DNA of 64,000 nucleotides from Alteromonadales bacterium alter-6D02 (GCA_002835545.1 PIZK01000024.1:1-64000); one strand, 5' to 3'; shown: positions 1-9,129, counted from the stretch's first letter. Numbers and translations are program-made. The notes: generated from the sequence alone by a model not told the origin.

Positions 1-50
1 ACCAACTGTAGTATTGTTCATCTTTTGAGACTCCAAATTATATTTAATAA

Positions 51-76
51 CAATTGCTTGATAAGTATAGCAATTG
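51..76. other. Inverted repeat upstream of the first gene
   Basis: CAATTGCT and AGCAATTG form perfect 8-bp arms around a 10-nt spacer, about 30 bp before the small membrane protein gene. It could be an operator or a leader hairpin; nothing links it to a named regulator. Confidence 0.35.
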
Positions 77-108
77 GGAGAGGGAGTCTAATTATCTGTT
101 AGGTGAAT

Positions 109-504
109 ATGAGAAGCGTAATCGCGGTCATAGTTGGCGCGTTAATTTATTATATTTCATATCACGGTTCTATTGGTGTGTTATATGACATCATTGGTCT
201 AGTCTTTACAGATCAAGCAAGTCAAAAGGGGTTCGTGCGCAGTCCCATTTTTGATGACATTGCAGCATTCAGTGGGTTTATACTTCCGACTATAGTATCA
301 GCTACATTTCTTGGCCTTATGCTCAAAGAACAGCATGCTAAATTTTGTGTCATAGTTTGTGGTTTATATTCCATAGCTCTATGGGCTGCACTGGCATTCT
401 TTTTCGGTGCTGGAAGCGAAATCTGGCTTTCTGATCTAGTAGCTCCGCTGTCAGCATTACCAATTGCTTGGTTTGTTTTTAGTTTGGTGAAGCGCAGTGC
501 CTAA
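109..504 (+). CDS. Small hypothetical integral membrane protein
   Basis: I do not recognise this protein of about 131 residues. It has four hydrophobic stretches (roughly residues 2-20, 45-65, 75-97 and 105-125) separated by short polar loops, so it is probably an inner-membrane protein with four membrane spans. I prefer the ATG at 109, because AGGTG lies just upstream, over the in-frame GTG at 103. It is transcribed towards the minus-strand tmRNA gene and shares the bidirectional terminator downstream. It stands alone and has no motif that suggests a function. Confidence 0.6.
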   Translation: MRSVIAVIVGALIYYISYHGSIGVLYDIIGLVFTDQASQKGFVRSPIFDDIAAFSGFILPTIVSATFLGLMLKEQHAKFCVIVCGLYSIALWAALAFFFGAGSEIWLSDLVAPLSALPIAWFVFSLVKRSA

Positions 505-535
505 GCTGTTAGAAGGGTGTTATCCTAAGAATTGA

Positions 536-572
536 AAAAGCCCCGTCACTCATAGAGCGACGGGGCTTTTTA
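536..572. terminator. Bidirectional terminator between the membrane protein gene and tmRNA
   Basis: GCCCCGTC and GACGGGGC form an 8-bp GC-rich stem flanked by an A-run on the left and a T-run on the right. It can therefore end transcription from both the plus-strand gene and minus-strand ssrA. Confidence 0.85.
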
Positions 573-597
573 AGGTCTGCGGTAACAGACCCGAATG

Positions 598-951
598 TGG
601 TGGAGGCGGCGGGATTTGAACCCGCGTCCGAAAAACCTACATCCTCGGTACTACATGCTTAGTCATGTCTTTTAGTTAACCGCAGCTACTCCGACAGACA
701 GGATTAACTTTGGCGAGCCTGATTAGTTTTAACGTTTCAACTACAGACGAAGTTTCCACGCGATCCTGTGTTGGGTGACTTTCCGAATCTCTGCGCACAA
801 GAAACACCTGAGTGGAAAGCTAGCGGCCTAAGCGGCTAGAGAGTACTGTTCGTCGTTTGCGAATAGTTTAAGTGCGGCTTTTTACGAGGCCAACCGCCCC
901 TCGGCATGCACCTTGGGTTTCAAGAATCTCGTCGAATCCTAAATCGCCCCC
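598..951 (-). ncRNA. ssrA: Transfer-messenger RNA (tmRNA)
   Basis: tmRNA rescues ribosomes stalled on broken mRNAs and tags the nascent protein for proteolysis, acting with SmpB, which is encoded just upstream. On the minus strand the RNA starts GGGGGCGATTTAGGATTCGA and ends in a T-arm (GGTTCAAATCC) followed by GCCTCCACCA. The first seven bases pair exactly with the 3' acceptor strand CGCCTCC, giving about 354 nt including an encoded CCA. The resume codon GCA is at 860-858, and the tag reading frame runs to a TAG at 830-828. It encodes ANDEQYSLAA, close to the Escherichia coli ANDENYALAA tag. The acceptor pairing fixes both ends. Confidence 0.97.
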
Positions 952-1030
952 AAAGCGATAACTTCATTCTACGCGCTGCACTGCAATAGAGCAACCATAG
1001 AAATGGCTAACTGAGTGATTTATGCCCAGT

Positions 1031-1513
1031 TTAGCGTAATGAGTCTTTCATTACGCGTGATTTTTCACGTTCCCAGTCGCGAGACTTACCGTCTTCACGT
1101 TTATCGTGTTCTTGTTTACCTTTACCTAGGCCGATTTCGACTTTCGCCCATGGCCCTTTCCAGTATAAATTCAAGGCGATAATCGCAAAACCTTGGCGTT
1201 CAACTAAGCCTTGAAGCTTGTCAATTTCACGACGATTTAATAATAAACGACGTGGACGCTCCGGATCACAATGGACATGGGTTGAAGCCGTGTTCAGCGG
1301 TGTAATGTGACAACCTAACAATAATGCTTGACCGTTTTGAATGATCACATAGGCATCGGATAAGTTCACCTTACCAATGCGCATTGCTTTAACTTCCCAG
1401 CCTTGTAGCTCTAGTCCGCCTTCGGTTTTCTCTGAAATTTTATACTCGTGGGTCGCTTTTCTATTTTTGGCAATGTTGCCGCCACCCGGTTTTTTACCTT
1501 TATGCTTGGCCAT
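1031..1513 (-). CDS. smpB: SsrA-binding protein SmpB
   Basis: SmpB binds the tRNA-like domain of tmRNA and carries it to the A site of stalled ribosomes. The 160-residue length is normal for the family. The N-terminal half has the family core ([10 protein letters not shown], then the [12 protein letters not shown] region), and the C-terminal tail is basic ([18 protein letters not shown]); in the family this tail reads the empty mRNA channel. The gene lies directly upstream of ssrA on the same strand, a very common arrangement. Nothing is unusual in the sequence. Confidence 0.97.
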   Translation of the reverse strand: MAKHKGKKPGGGNIAKNRKATHEYKISEKTEGGLELQGWEVKAMRIGKVNLSDAYVIIQNGQALLLGCHITPLNTASTHVHCDPERPRRLLLNRREIDKLQGLVERQGFAIIALNLYWKGPWAKVEIGLGKGKQEHDKREDGKSRDWEREKSRVMKDSLR

Positions 1514-1715
1514 ATAACTCTTTTTACTCGATTAACACGACGCATTTAGCGATTGAAAAGTCATGGAATTGTCCATGAGAAAGGCATCAAAGCGTCTTAA
1601 AATTGGGTTAAGTTTACCAGTAAATGTTAGTCAAGCAAGGGATTTAGTGATTGAGCCGCTTTAAGCATTTGAGGTGGCTATGGTATGATAGCGCCGAATG
1701 ACAAAGGGAAGAAAA

Positions 1716-2147
1716 ATGGCTCAAGTTAATCGCAGTGCTTTGGTGATGTTTAGTGCTGCTCAAATGTATGATTTAGTTAATGATGTTGCATCATATCCGC
1801 AGTTTTTACCCGGTTGTGTTGGCAGTAAAATTATTTCTGTTGATGGTAATGTGATGACCGCGAGTGTCGACGTTGCTAAAGCGGGGATTAGCAAGACCTT
1901 TACCACCAGTAATACCTTGGTGGCGAACGAGCGCGTAGATATGCGTTTGGTTGATGGCCCGTTTAAGTCGCTACAAGGTGGTTGGCAGTTTACGGCGCTT
2001 GATGATAATGCCTGTAAAGTATCACTGGATTTAGAGTTTGAATTTAGCAACAAGTTAGCTGAAATTGCCTTTGGTAAGGTGTTTAAAGATTTAGTGATTA
2101 ATATGGTAGCGGCGTTTACTGAGCGAGCAAAGGTTGTTTATGGCTAA
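1716..2147 (+). CDS. ratA: RatA-type START-domain protein (type II TA family toxin, coenzyme Q-binding fold)
   Basis: This protein of 143 residues belongs to the polyketide cyclase/START-like family that includes E. coli RatA, which was reported to block 70S ribosome assembly, and mitochondrial Coq10, which binds ubiquinone. Family hallmarks are the N-terminal AQMYDLVNDVASYPQFLPGC segment, a central DGPFKSLQGGW motif, and a C-terminal helix. I chose the ATG at 1716 because AGGGAAG lies just before it; an in-frame ATG at 1698 lacks a ribosome-binding site. The stop overlaps the start of rnfH, so the two are probably co-translated. A housekeeping ubiquinone-related role is as likely as a toxin role. 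Confidence 0.9.
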   Translation: MAQVNRSALVMFSAAQMYDLVNDVASYPQFLPGCVGSKIISVDGNVMTASVDVAKAGISKTFTTSNTLVANERVDMRLVDGPFKSLQGGWQFTALDDNACKVSLDLEFEFSNKLAEIAFGKVFKDLVINMVAAFTERAKVVYG

Positions 2148-2487
2148 CCAAATAAGTGTACTGGTGGTTTACGCGCTGCCACAGAAGCAAAAAGTGATTG
2201 AGTTGAGTGTCGATGAACAGCTGACGGTGGCCGAGATTATCGCGCAATCAGGCATTGAACAGCATTTCCCACAGGAAGATTTTACTAAGCCCAAAGTTGG
2301 GGTGTTTAATCGTAGTGTGAAATTAACCGATACTTGTCGTGATGGTGACCGTATTGAAATTTATCGCCCGCTGATTGCCGATCCTAAAGCCGCGCGTTTA
2401 AAGCGTGCTGAGAAAGCGAAAGAAGAAGGACGCGCCGATAAAATCACTGGTGGCCGTGTTAACGCGAAACGCAAAAAAGAAGAATAG
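2140..2487 (+). CDS. rnfH: RnfH/RatB family ubiquitin-fold protein
   Basis: A 115-residue member of the RnfH (UPF0125) family, a small beta-grasp (ubiquitin-like) fold. The PQKQKVIELSVDEQLTVAEI and KVGVFNRSVKLTDTCRDGDR segments and the EIYRPLIADPKAAR motif are typical, and the C-terminus is lysine-rich. The ATG at 2140 overlaps the last codons of ratA by 8 nt, which suggests translational coupling. In many Gammaproteobacteria the ratA-rnfH pair sits next to smpB and bamE, as here. E. coli RatB is not a clear antitoxin of RatA, so the function remains uncertain. Confidence 0.9.
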   Translation: MANQISVLVVYALPQKQKVIELSVDEQLTVAEIIAQSGIEQHFPQEDFTKPKVGVFNRSVKLTDTCRDGDRIEIYRPLIADPKAARLKRAEKAKEEGRADKITGGRVNAKRKKEE

Positions 2488-2510
2488 CGGTGGCGTAAAC
2501 TACCCTGCCA

Positions 2511-2543
2511 ATAAAAAGCCGCTTCATTTTGAAGCGGCTTTTG
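2511..2543. terminator. Bidirectional terminator between rnfH and bamE
   Basis: AAAAGCCGCTTCA and TGAAGCGGCTTTT form a long stem around a three-base loop, with A and T tracts on the outside. It serves the convergent rnfH and bamE genes. Confidence 0.88.
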
Positions 2544-2561
2544 TGTGTGTGCTTGAGTTAT

Positions 2562-2930
2562 TTATTTCTCGATTGGCGTATTAAAGTCTTCACTGACTTT
2601 GTAATCACCTGCCGCAGTAACTAATTTGTTGCCTTTAAAGGTTAAAATCAATTCTCGATATGTAATTTCTGCATTACGGCCTGATTTAAAGTGATAAACA
2701 TAACGCCATGTATCACCACCAAAAGTGTCATCAACGACAGGGCGACCGATTAAGTAAGCGACTTGTTCTTTACTCATTTCGATACGCAATTTATCGATAT
2801 CTTTTTGTTCTAGAAAGTTACCTTGAGGTAAATCTTGCTTGTAAACTAACCAGTCAACAAAGGCACAAGACGGTAATGTAATCGCTAGTGATGCTACAAA
2901 CAGTAGCTTAGATAATGGCTTAAGACTCAT
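2562..2930 (-). CDS. bamE: Outer membrane protein assembly factor BamE
   Basis: BamE is a small lipoprotein of the beta-barrel assembly machinery (BAM complex) in the outer membrane. The 122-residue protein has a lipoprotein signal peptide ending in LPSC (lipidated Cys near residue 22). The SmpA/OmlA domain follows, with the LRIEMSKEQVAYLIGRP helix and the GGDTWRYVYHFK strand region that are diagnostic for the family. The neighbourhood (convergent with rnfH, near smpB) is conserved in Gammaproteobacteria. Confidence 0.95.
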   Translation of the reverse strand: MSLKPLSKLLFVASLAITLPSCAFVDWLVYKQDLPQGNFLEQKDIDKLRIEMSKEQVAYLIGRPVVDDTFGGDTWRYVYHFKSGRNAEITYRELILTFKGNKLVTAAGDYKVSEDFNTPIEK

Positions 2931-3020
2931 TTTTCCTCAATTTATAACAACGCTGTGTAGAACTTGGATGGCATAATAGCCATTGGGTTCCCTAAAGTAA
3001 ATTTTATTTATGGGATTTAC

Positions 3021-3758
3021 TTAATCGTTGGCTAAAAATGCTTGATTGATTAAGCTCATACCTTGCGGGGTCACTTCTAATAAACTGCCTTGTTCATACC
3101 AGTCACCCAGCACGATACGCTCGAACGTTTTGCCTTCGACATCGAAATTGTGACGGTTCGGGCGATGAGTGTGGCCATGAATTAATAAATCAACATTGAA
3201 TGTTTGCATTTCACTTACCACTTCACTTTGCGTCACATCCATAATAGTTTGTGATTTTTCTTTATTATTTTCTTGTGAACGTTTTCGTGCATCATTGGCC
3301 AATTTTTGACGATAAAACAGCGGTAGGGACAGCATAATGGCTTGCCACCATTTTTTTCGGCTCTTTTTTCTAAATTTTTGGTAGGCAACATCAAGAGTAC
3401 ATAAACTATCGCCATGCATGATCAGCGCGTTGTGACCATAAAGGTCTATGACCATTTTTTCAGGCAAAATAGTCATACCACTGGCTTTAGCAAAACGTTT
3501 GCCAACGGTGAAGTCGCGATTACCATGAATAAAGTAAACTGGGACACCAGTATCGGCGAGCTGTTTAATCGCGGCCGCTATCTGATAATTAAATGGGTTG
3601 GGGTTATCGTCGCCAAACCAAACTTCGAATAAATCACCTAGAATATATAGCGCATCAGCACCAACGGCGTTATGGGCAAGAAAGTGACAAAATAAATCGC
3701 TAATGTCGGTTCTGTCGTCACTTAGGTGTAAGTCGGCTATAAATAAGGTTTTTGGCAT
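3021..3758 (-). CDS. lpxH: UDP-2,3-diacylglucosamine diphosphatase LpxH
   Basis: LpxH removes UMP from UDP-2,3-diacylglucosamine to give lipid X in lipid A synthesis, at the inner face of the cytoplasmic membrane. The 245 residues carry the calcineurin-like metallophosphatase motifs: D9 and H11 (ADLHL), D42 (LGDLFEVW), N80-R81 (HGNRDF), H115 (MHGDS) and the HGHTHRP motif near 195. These sit one residue from the known E. coli metal ligands. It is followed upstream by ppiB and cysS, the usual lpxH-ppiB-cysS neighbourhood. Confidence 0.96.
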   Translation of the reverse strand: MPKTLFIADLHLSDDRTDISDLFCHFLAHNAVGADALYILGDLFEVWFGDDNPNPFNYQIAAAIKQLADTGVPVYFIHGNRDFTVGKRFAKASGMTILPEKMVIDLYGHNALIMHGDSLCTLDVAYQKFRKKSRKKWWQAIMLSLPLFYRQKLANDARKRSQENNKEKSQTIMDVTQSEVVSEMQTFNVDLLIHGHTHRPNRHNFDVEGKTFERIVLGDWYEQGSLLEVTPQGMSLINQAFLAND

Positions 3759-3792
3759 GAGATAAGATCTGTGGCTTAAAATAAAGAAGGTG

Positions 3793-3845
3793 CTAATACC
3801 AATTCCATTAATGATCTGGTCACTTAATTAACGAAATTGGTATAA
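3793..3845. repeat. Dispersed palindromic element, copy 1
   Basis: The left arm ATACCAATTCCATTAATGAT is an imperfect inverted copy of the right arm (minus-strand reading ATACCAATTTCGTTAATTAA). Together they form a roughly 50-bp AT-rich palindrome in the lpxH-ppiB gap. Related arms occur near 38720-38778 and 48577-48741. Confidence 0.7.
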
Positions 3846-3886
3846 ATAGGATAATTTAGCACCTTGAGGCAGAGGTTTGCTAGCGC

Positions 3887-4378
3887 TTAGCTTAATTCTG
3901 CTTTTTCGATGATTACTTCATCAACTGGCACGTCTTGATGGTAGCCGTAGTTACCTGTGCTTACCGCTTTAATCTTATCGACAATGTCCATGCCTTCAAC
4001 GACTTGAGCAAATACACAGTAACCCCAACCTTGAGTAGACTCATTTTGGAAGTTTAGGAAGTCATTGTTAGACACGTTAATGAAAAACTGTGCGCTTGCT
4101 GAATGTGGATCTTGTGTACGCGCCATTGCTAGGGTACCGATTTTATTCTCAAGACCGTTGTTTGCTTCATTTTTTACTGGGTCGCGAGTCACTTTTTCTT
4201 CCATACCAGAAGCGAAACCACCACCTTGAACCATGAAGCCATCGATGACGCGATGGAAAATAGTACCGTCGTAAAAACCATCTTTAACGTATTGTTCGAA
4301 GTTTGCTACTGTTTCTGGTGCTTTGTCAGCAAAAGTTTCAATTTTGATCTGACCGTGGTTTGTTGTAAGTGTAATCAT
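3887..4378 (-). CDS. ppiB: Cytoplasmic peptidyl-prolyl cis-trans isomerase B (cyclophilin)
   Basis: This 163-residue single-domain cyclophilin catalyses proline isomerisation during folding. It has no signal peptide, so it is the cytoplasmic PpiB type. The catalytic region is visible as [13 protein letters not shown], and the substrate-binding region as [16 protein letters not shown]. Length and ends agree with E. coli PpiB (164 residues). The gene is divergent from cysS, with about 200 bp between them. Confidence 0.96.
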   Translation of the reverse strand: MITLTTNHGQIKIETFADKAPETVANFEQYVKDGFYDGTIFHRVIDGFMVQGGGFASGMEEKVTRDPVKNEANNGLENKIGTLAMARTQDPHSASAQFFINVSNNDFLNFQNESTQGWGYCVFAQVVEGMDIVDKIKAVSTGNYGYHQDVPVDEVIIEKAELS

Positions 4379-4580
4379 GATTACTAGCCTTAAATAAATT
4401 TAAATTCGGCCTAATTTTACCTTGTTTCTCTGACTTGGCAAAGCCGCTGCTTGAATTAAGGCCTAAAATTGTCCTTTTCTATGAATTTTTACTGATATTA
4501 GCCGCTAAACAATTGAGGCAGTGCGGGGCAGCTGATAAACTTGCTTTTTTCAGATTCTATATTCAAGGAAATATTTCCAG

Positions 4581-5963
4581 ATGCTATCGATTTACAACAC
4601 GCTTACGCGCCAAAAAGATGTTTTTAAGCCCCTTGTTCCCGGCAAGGTTGGTATGTATGTGTGTGGTGTAACGACTTATGATTACTGTCATATTGGTCAC
4701 GGTAGAACTTATGTTTTCTTTGATACTATCGTTCGTTATCTACGTTTTAGCGGCTACGACGTGACTTATGTGCGTAACATTACCGATGTTGATGACAAAA
4801 TCATTGCCCGTGCTAATGAAAATGGAGAGACCATTGGTGAGCTGACTGAGCGTTTTATTGCAATTATGCATGACAACTTTAAGTCATTGAATATGGTTGA
4901 ACCGGACATTGAGCCGCGTGTATCAACTCATATTGATGAAATTATCGCGATTATCGAGCGCTTAATTGAACGTGAACACGCTTATGTGGCTGACAACGGT
5001 GATGTGTTGTTCTCGGTGCCAAGCTTTGCGGATTACGGTAAGTTAAGTGGCCAAGATCTTGATAACCTGCAAGCGGGTGCCCGTGTTGATGTGGTTCAAG
5101 ATAAACGCAACCCAATGGACTTCGTATTATGGAAAATGGTTAAGCCGGGTGAGCCGAGCTGGAGTTCACCGTGGGGTGATGGTCGTCCGGGTTGGCACAT
5201 TGAATGTTCTGCAATGAATGCCAAGCACTTAGGTGAAACCTTTGATATTCATGGCGGTGGTTCTGATTTAACCTTCCCACATCATGAAAATGAAGTGGCG
5301 CAATCATGTTGTGCTCATGGCACAAACTACGTAAATACCTGGATGCATTCAGGCATGGTGCAAGTGGATAAAGAGAAGATGTCTAAATCTTTAGGCAACT
5401 TCTTTACCATCGCTGATGTACTTAAAGTGTTTGATGCTGAAACGATTCGTTTCTTCTTATTAAATGGTCATTACCGCAGTCAGTTGAACTATTCTGAAGA
5501 CAATTTACACCAAGGCCGCGCTGCACTTGAGCGCTTATATACGGCATTGCGTGGTGTAACACCCGCTGAGACAGTTGATCGCGACAGTGATTATGTAACA
5601 CGCTTTAAAACGGCGATGGATGACGACTTTAATACCCCAGAAGCATTACCGGTGTTATTTGAGCTGGCAAAAGAGATTAACCGTTGTAAAGAGGAAGATG
5701 AGAAGAAAGCAGCTGAGCTTGCGGCTATCTTAATTGAGCTTGGTAGCGTTCTAGGTGTGCTACAGTCAGACCCTATTAGCTTTTTACAAGGTGATGCAAG
5801 CGAGTCAGATGATGTTGCTCAAATTGAAGCATTAATCGTTAAACGTAACGAGGCGCGTGCTAATAAAGATTGGGCGGCGGCCGATGCGGCGCGTGATGAA
5901 TTAACCGCTTTAGGGATTGTGTTAGAAGACAGTGCTGGTGTTACCAGTTGGCGTCGCCTATAA
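4581..5963 (+). CDS. cysS: Cysteinyl-tRNA synthetase
   Basis: This class I synthetase charges tRNA-Cys. The 460-residue protein has the HIGH signature at 37-40 (CHIGH), the zinc-binding Cys28 ([10 protein letters not shown]), a further zinc-ligand region GWHIECSAM, the HHENE stretch, and the KMSKS loop at 266-270. The C-terminal helical anticodon-binding domain is complete. The ATG is preceded by AAGGAAA. A GC-rich terminator follows directly, so it appears monocistronic. Confidence 0.98.
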   Translation: MLSIYNTLTRQKDVFKPLVPGKVGMYVCGVTTYDYCHIGHGRTYVFFDTIVRYLRFSGYDVTYVRNITDVDDKIIARANENGETIGELTERFIAIMHDNFKSLNMVEPDIEPRVSTHIDEIIAIIERLIEREHAYVADNGDVLFSVPSFADYGKLSGQDLDNLQAGARVDVVQDKRNPMDFVLWKMVKPGEPSWSSPWGDGRPGWHIECSAMNAKHLGETFDIHGGGSDLTFPHHENEVAQSCCAHGTNYVNTWMHSGMVQVDKEKMSKSLGNFFTIADVLKVFDAETIRFFLLNGHYRSQLNYSEDNLHQGRAALERLYTALRGVTPAETVDRDSDYVTRFKTAMDDDFNTPEALPVLFELAKEINRCKEEDEKKAAELAAILIELGSVLGVLQSDPISFLQGDASESDDVAQIEALIVKRNEARANKDWAAADAARDELTALGIVLEDSAGVTSWRRL

Positions 5964-5986
5964 ACTGGCTAAGTTTATGCGTTAAA

Positions 5987-6014
5987 ATGGAGGCTCTGAT
6001 GCCTCCTTTTTTGT
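5987..6014 (+). terminator. Terminator of cysS
   Basis: GGAGGC, a six-base loop and GCCTCC are followed by six T, a compact intrinsic terminator about 25 bp after the cysS stop. Confidence 0.85.
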
Positions 6015-6154
6015 TTTTGGCGCTTAATAACTTATATTAATAACAGCTGCTAATCAGTTGTGCGCTATTAATATGAGTTGATTGAGCGGTTGAAAGGGGG
6101 GCTTGTGTTAATTTGCGCTAATCCCGCCTTTATGAATCTATTAAGAATTTTTCT

Positions 6155-6871
6155 ATGAATATCAATGAATTTTACTCTAGCACGCCGGCTATTGATAACG
6201 GCTTTTGTTTTACTCGTGAGCAAGCAAGTCACTTTGCTAAAGATATCGCTGGGGACTTTAACCCGCTGCATGATATCGAAACGAAAAAGTTTTGTGTGCC
6301 GGGGGATTTATTGTTTTCTATTGCGCTGGCTAAATTGGGCGTGAGTAAAAAAATGCAATTTACTTTTTCTGGCATGGTAACAGAGGGTGTTAACTTAGGC
6401 TTTTCTTGCCAAGAGGCGGATGAAATCAGTGTGGTTGATGAAAATGACAAAGAGTATTTATCAATTAGCCGCAGCGGCGAGTTGAATAAGGAAAGCGAGC
6501 TGGCCAGTTCATTGGCTGAGCAATATGTTGCGTTTTCGGGGCATACATTCCCACATATATTAGTACCGTTAATGGAGCAAGAGAATGCGATGATCAATCC
6601 TGCGCGTCCTTTGGTAATTTATGAAAGTATGTCAATTGATTTAGAGCGCTTAGATTTTGTCAATCCAACGTTAGAAATTACCGAGACGAAGCTGGAAGTT
6701 AATGGTAAACGTGGTCGTGCCACATTACAATTTTGCTTTAAAGTGGGTGATGAAGTTGTAGGCCATGGTGAAAAGAAAATGGCATTAAGCGGTTTACGCG
6801 AGTTTGATGCTGCTGTGATTAATGATGTTGTTGTTGATTACGATAAACGTAAACAAGCGTATTCTGCTTAG
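6155..6871 (+). CDS. DUF3581 family hot-dog-like protein
   Basis: A 238-residue protein matching, by recognition, the DUF3581 family found in Vibrio, Shewanella and relatives. The N-terminal part reads like a MaoC/hot-dog hydratase motif: FAKDIAGDFNPLHD around 27-40, then a VPGDLLFSIALAKLG helix and a FSGMV strand. The C-terminal half looks like a second, diverged hot-dog unit ending in GHGEKKMAL. Family members have no established substrate as far as I know. A role on an acyl thioester is inferred from the fold only. It is a single gene with its own terminator. Confidence 0.82.
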   Translation: MNINEFYSSTPAIDNGFCFTREQASHFAKDIAGDFNPLHDIETKKFCVPGDLLFSIALAKLGVSKKMQFTFSGMVTEGVNLGFSCQEADEISVVDENDKEYLSISRSGELNKESELASSLAEQYVAFSGHTFPHILVPLMEQENAMINPARPLVIYESMSIDLERLDFVNPTLEITETKLEVNGKRGRATLQFCFKVGDEVVGHGEKKMALSGLREFDAAVINDVVVDYDKRKQAYSA

Positions 6872-6889
6872 GCACGTAACCTTAAATAA

Positions 6890-6928
6890 CAGAGGGTTAT
6901 TGTCTAATAATAGCCCTTATTTTTTTAT
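6890..6928 (+). terminator. Terminator of the DUF3581 gene
   Basis: GGGTTATT and the facing ATAATAGCCC form a stem (one G-T pair and one bulge) followed by TTATTTTTTT. Confidence 0.7.
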
Positions 6929-6984
6929 AAATAATACAAACACTTTCAAATTACAATTCTTTAAATGATAATCAATATCATAAG

Positions 6985-6998
6985 TTGATGCAGATCAA
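6985..6998. promoter_or_regulatory. Perfect FNR-type box upstream of the Aer-like operon
   Basis: TTGATGCAGATCAA matches the FNR/EtrA consensus TTGAT-N4-ATCAA at every fixed base. Its centre is about 96 bp before the PAS gene start. A -10-like TATTCG at 7021-7026 would place the box near -41, the usual activating position. Control of an energy-taxis receptor by an anaerobic regulator makes biological sense. Because CRP sites are similar, the regulator identity is inferred. Confidence 0.72.
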
Positions 6999-7087
6999 CT
7001 GTGCTTCAATCCGCTTGCGCTATTCGTATATTGTTTAATGCTAATTGAGTAATATACACATCATTCAATAGTCTTAAGTTGTAATCT

Positions 7088-7633
7088 ATGCGTGGTCAGG
7101 TAGTTGCTCGTGAAGAGCAAGTCTTGTTAGATCAAGATGAATTTATTGTGAGTAAAACTAACTTAAAAGGAGAGATAACTTATGTTAATCGAACCTTTAT
7201 GGAGATCTCCCTTTTCGCCGAGCATCAAGTGATGCGCCAAAACCATAATATTATTAGGCACCCTGATATGCCCAGAGGTGTGTATCGAATGATGTGGGAG
7301 CAGTTAAAACAACGGCAAGAATTTTTTGGCTATGTTAAAAACCTTTGCTCTGACGGGAGTTATTATTGGGTTTTTGCCAATATTACTCCTGAGTTTGATG
7401 AGCAAGGTAAACACTGCGGCTTTTTATCCGTCCGTCGCAAGCCACCAAGTGCAGCCGTTGAAGTGATTAAACCTATCTACCAAAAGATGTGCAGTATAGA
7501 AGCGAGTACGCCCAATAAAAAGCGTGGTGAAGAGCTATCACTAGCTTATTTTGAAGAAGAATTAGCCGAGCGAAATTCGCTATATCAGCATTTTGTGATT
7601 GATTTATTTCAAGAAAATGGCGGGGCAGAATGA
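7088..7633 (+). CDS. Aer-like PAS protein (probable FAD sensor)
   Basis: A soluble 181-residue protein whose residues 15-110 are an Aer-type PAS domain. Residues reported to matter for FAD binding in E. coli Aer fall at the same numbers here: N34 (TYVNRTF), R57, H58 and D60 (IIRHPDMP) and N85 (YVKN), followed by [10 protein letters not shown]. In Aer the PAS domain is fused to a chemoreceptor. Here it ends after a short helical tail, and the chemoreceptor is a separate gene overlapping by 4 nt (ATGA). I infer that the two proteins act as one redox or energy-taxis receptor. A perfect FNR-type box lies upstream. Confidence 0.85.
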   Translation: MRGQVVAREEQVLLDQDEFIVSKTNLKGEITYVNRTFMEISLFAEHQVMRQNHNIIRHPDMPRGVYRMMWEQLKQRQEFFGYVKNLCSDGSYYWVFANITPEFDEQGKHCGFLSVRRKPPSAAVEVIKPIYQKMCSIEASTPNKKRGEELSLAYFEEELAERNSLYQHFVIDLFQENGGAE

Positions 7634-9129
7634 TGGTTACTAAGCGTAAGTCTTCACGTATCTCAAAAAAACAAAAGTCGTATACAAATATTCCTCTGTT
7701 ACGCACTCAAGTGGCTTGGGCAATGGGGCTGATTAGCACAATTGGTGGCGCTATGTTTGCTTATACTTGGTTGAGTACAGGCTTTAATTTATTGGTGTGC
7801 TTGGGCCTGATGATACTTATTGCGCTATGTCTGCTTACTTATCAACGATTTAATACGTATTTAATGACATTAGATTTGGTTAACGGGGTCTTAATTAAAG
7901 CAAATCAAGGGCAACTGGGTTCACGGGTGACAGGAACGAAAGGATTAGGTGAAGTTGGAAAAATAGCCTGGGAACTTAATGAGTTTATGGACATTCTAGA
8001 AAATTACTTTAACGAGGTTAATACCTGTTTTGAGTATGCGGCTAGAAATGATTTTTCCCGCCCTACATTCCCAACAGCGTTACCGGGGCTATTAAAATCG
8101 TCTCTTGAACATATCAATCGTTCATTGGATGCGATGCATGACAATGTACAGTTTATTTCACGTAACGAGTTAACCAGTAAACTGTATTTGCATAATACTG
8201 AACATTTGATTAAAGATTTACAGGGAAGCCAGATGGACTTAAACCGAGTCAATGAACAAATCAATCAAGTGGGTTTACTCGCTGTTGAAAATAATTCATC
8301 GGCTAAAAATACTAAAATTGCGGTGGACAATATTTCTTACTCCTTGAGCACTATTACTGATAATGTGACCGAGGCATCTGAGGTGGTGAGTGTTCTCAAT
8401 CAGGATAGTAGTGCGATTTCAAAAGCACTATCAACCATCACTTCAATTGCTGATCAAACGAACTTACTAGCATTAAATGCCTCGATTGAAGCGGCACGTG
8501 CAGGTGTTCACGGAAGGGGTTTTGCCGTGGTGGCTGATGAGGTGAAAGCGTTGGCCTTGCGGACAAAAGAAACTGCAGATGAAATTGCGTTAATTATCGG
8601 CTCATTTTCAGAGCGTGTGAATACCATCACTGCCCAAGCTGAACAATCTATTGAGCTCACGTCAAAAGCTAATGGGCTGATTGACGATATGCAAACAAGC
8701 ATTTCGACTTTGCTTCATACGGCTGAACAAACTACTGGGTTTGCAGCCGCCGCTAAACGGCAAACTGCTGGTTCATTGAGTAAAGTTGACTTAATTGTGT
8801 ATAAACAAAATGCGTATCGCGGACTATCCAATTCAGAAGAACAAGGCAGCATTGATTTATCGCTTATTGATCATCGCGATAGTTTGTTTGGCCAATGGTA
8901 TTATGGTGAGGGCAGCGATACTTTCAGTGAGACACAGGCTTTTGCGCAAATAGAGCAACCGCATATTAACTTACATCAGACTGTACATCAGGCGTTTGCA
9001 ATGTTGCAGCAAGATTGGCAACAAGATAAAAGTGTCCGTAATGCAATTATTGATGAAATTGCGCAAATGGAACAATCGAGTGATACATTATTGCAAGCTA
9101 TTGATGAAATGGTCCTTGAGCAAGCCTAG
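7630..9129 (+). CDS. Membrane methyl-accepting chemotaxis protein with a degenerate CZB domain
   Basis: A 499-residue chemoreceptor. Two membrane segments (about 28-48 and 51-71) are joined by a very short loop, so there is no periplasmic sensor domain, as in Aer. A HAMP-like linker follows, then the signalling hairpin with its conserved tip [18 protein letters not shown] (about 275-292). The C-terminus (about 382-460) is recognisable as a CZB zinc-binding domain by GQWYYGEG and PHINLH. Two of the four expected ligands are changed: the first His is Leu388 and the Cys is Ser418, while His445 and His449 remain. The start overlaps the upstream PAS gene, which likely supplies the sensor. Confidence 0.92.
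   Translation: MMVTKRKSSRISKKQKSYTNIPLLRTQVAWAMGLISTIGGAMFAYTWLSTGFNLLVCLGLMILIALCLLTYQRFNTYLMTLDLVNGVLIKANQGQLGSRVTGTKGLGEVGKIAWELNEFMDILENYFNEVNTCFEYAARNDFSRPTFPTALPGLLKSSLEHINRSLDAMHDNVQFISRNELTSKLYLHNTEHLIKDLQGSQMDLNRVNEQINQVGLLAVENNSSAKNTKIAVDNISYSLSTITDNVTEASEVVSVLNQDSSAISKALSTITSIADQTNLLALNASIEAARAGVHGRGFAVVADEVKALALRTKETADEIALIIGSFSERVNTITAQAEQSIELTSKANGLIDDMQTSISTLLHTAEQTTGFAAAAKRQTAGSLSKVDLIVYKQNAYRGLSNSEEQGSIDLSLIDHRDSLFGQWYYGEGSDTFSETQAFAQIEQPHINLHQTVHQAFAMLQQDWQQDKSVRNAIIDEIAQMEQSSDTLLQAIDEMVLEQA

Noticed and set aside
4435-4671. Open frame upstream of and overlapping the cysS start
   Set aside because: Its end overlaps the cysS N-terminus in another frame and it has no recognisable features.
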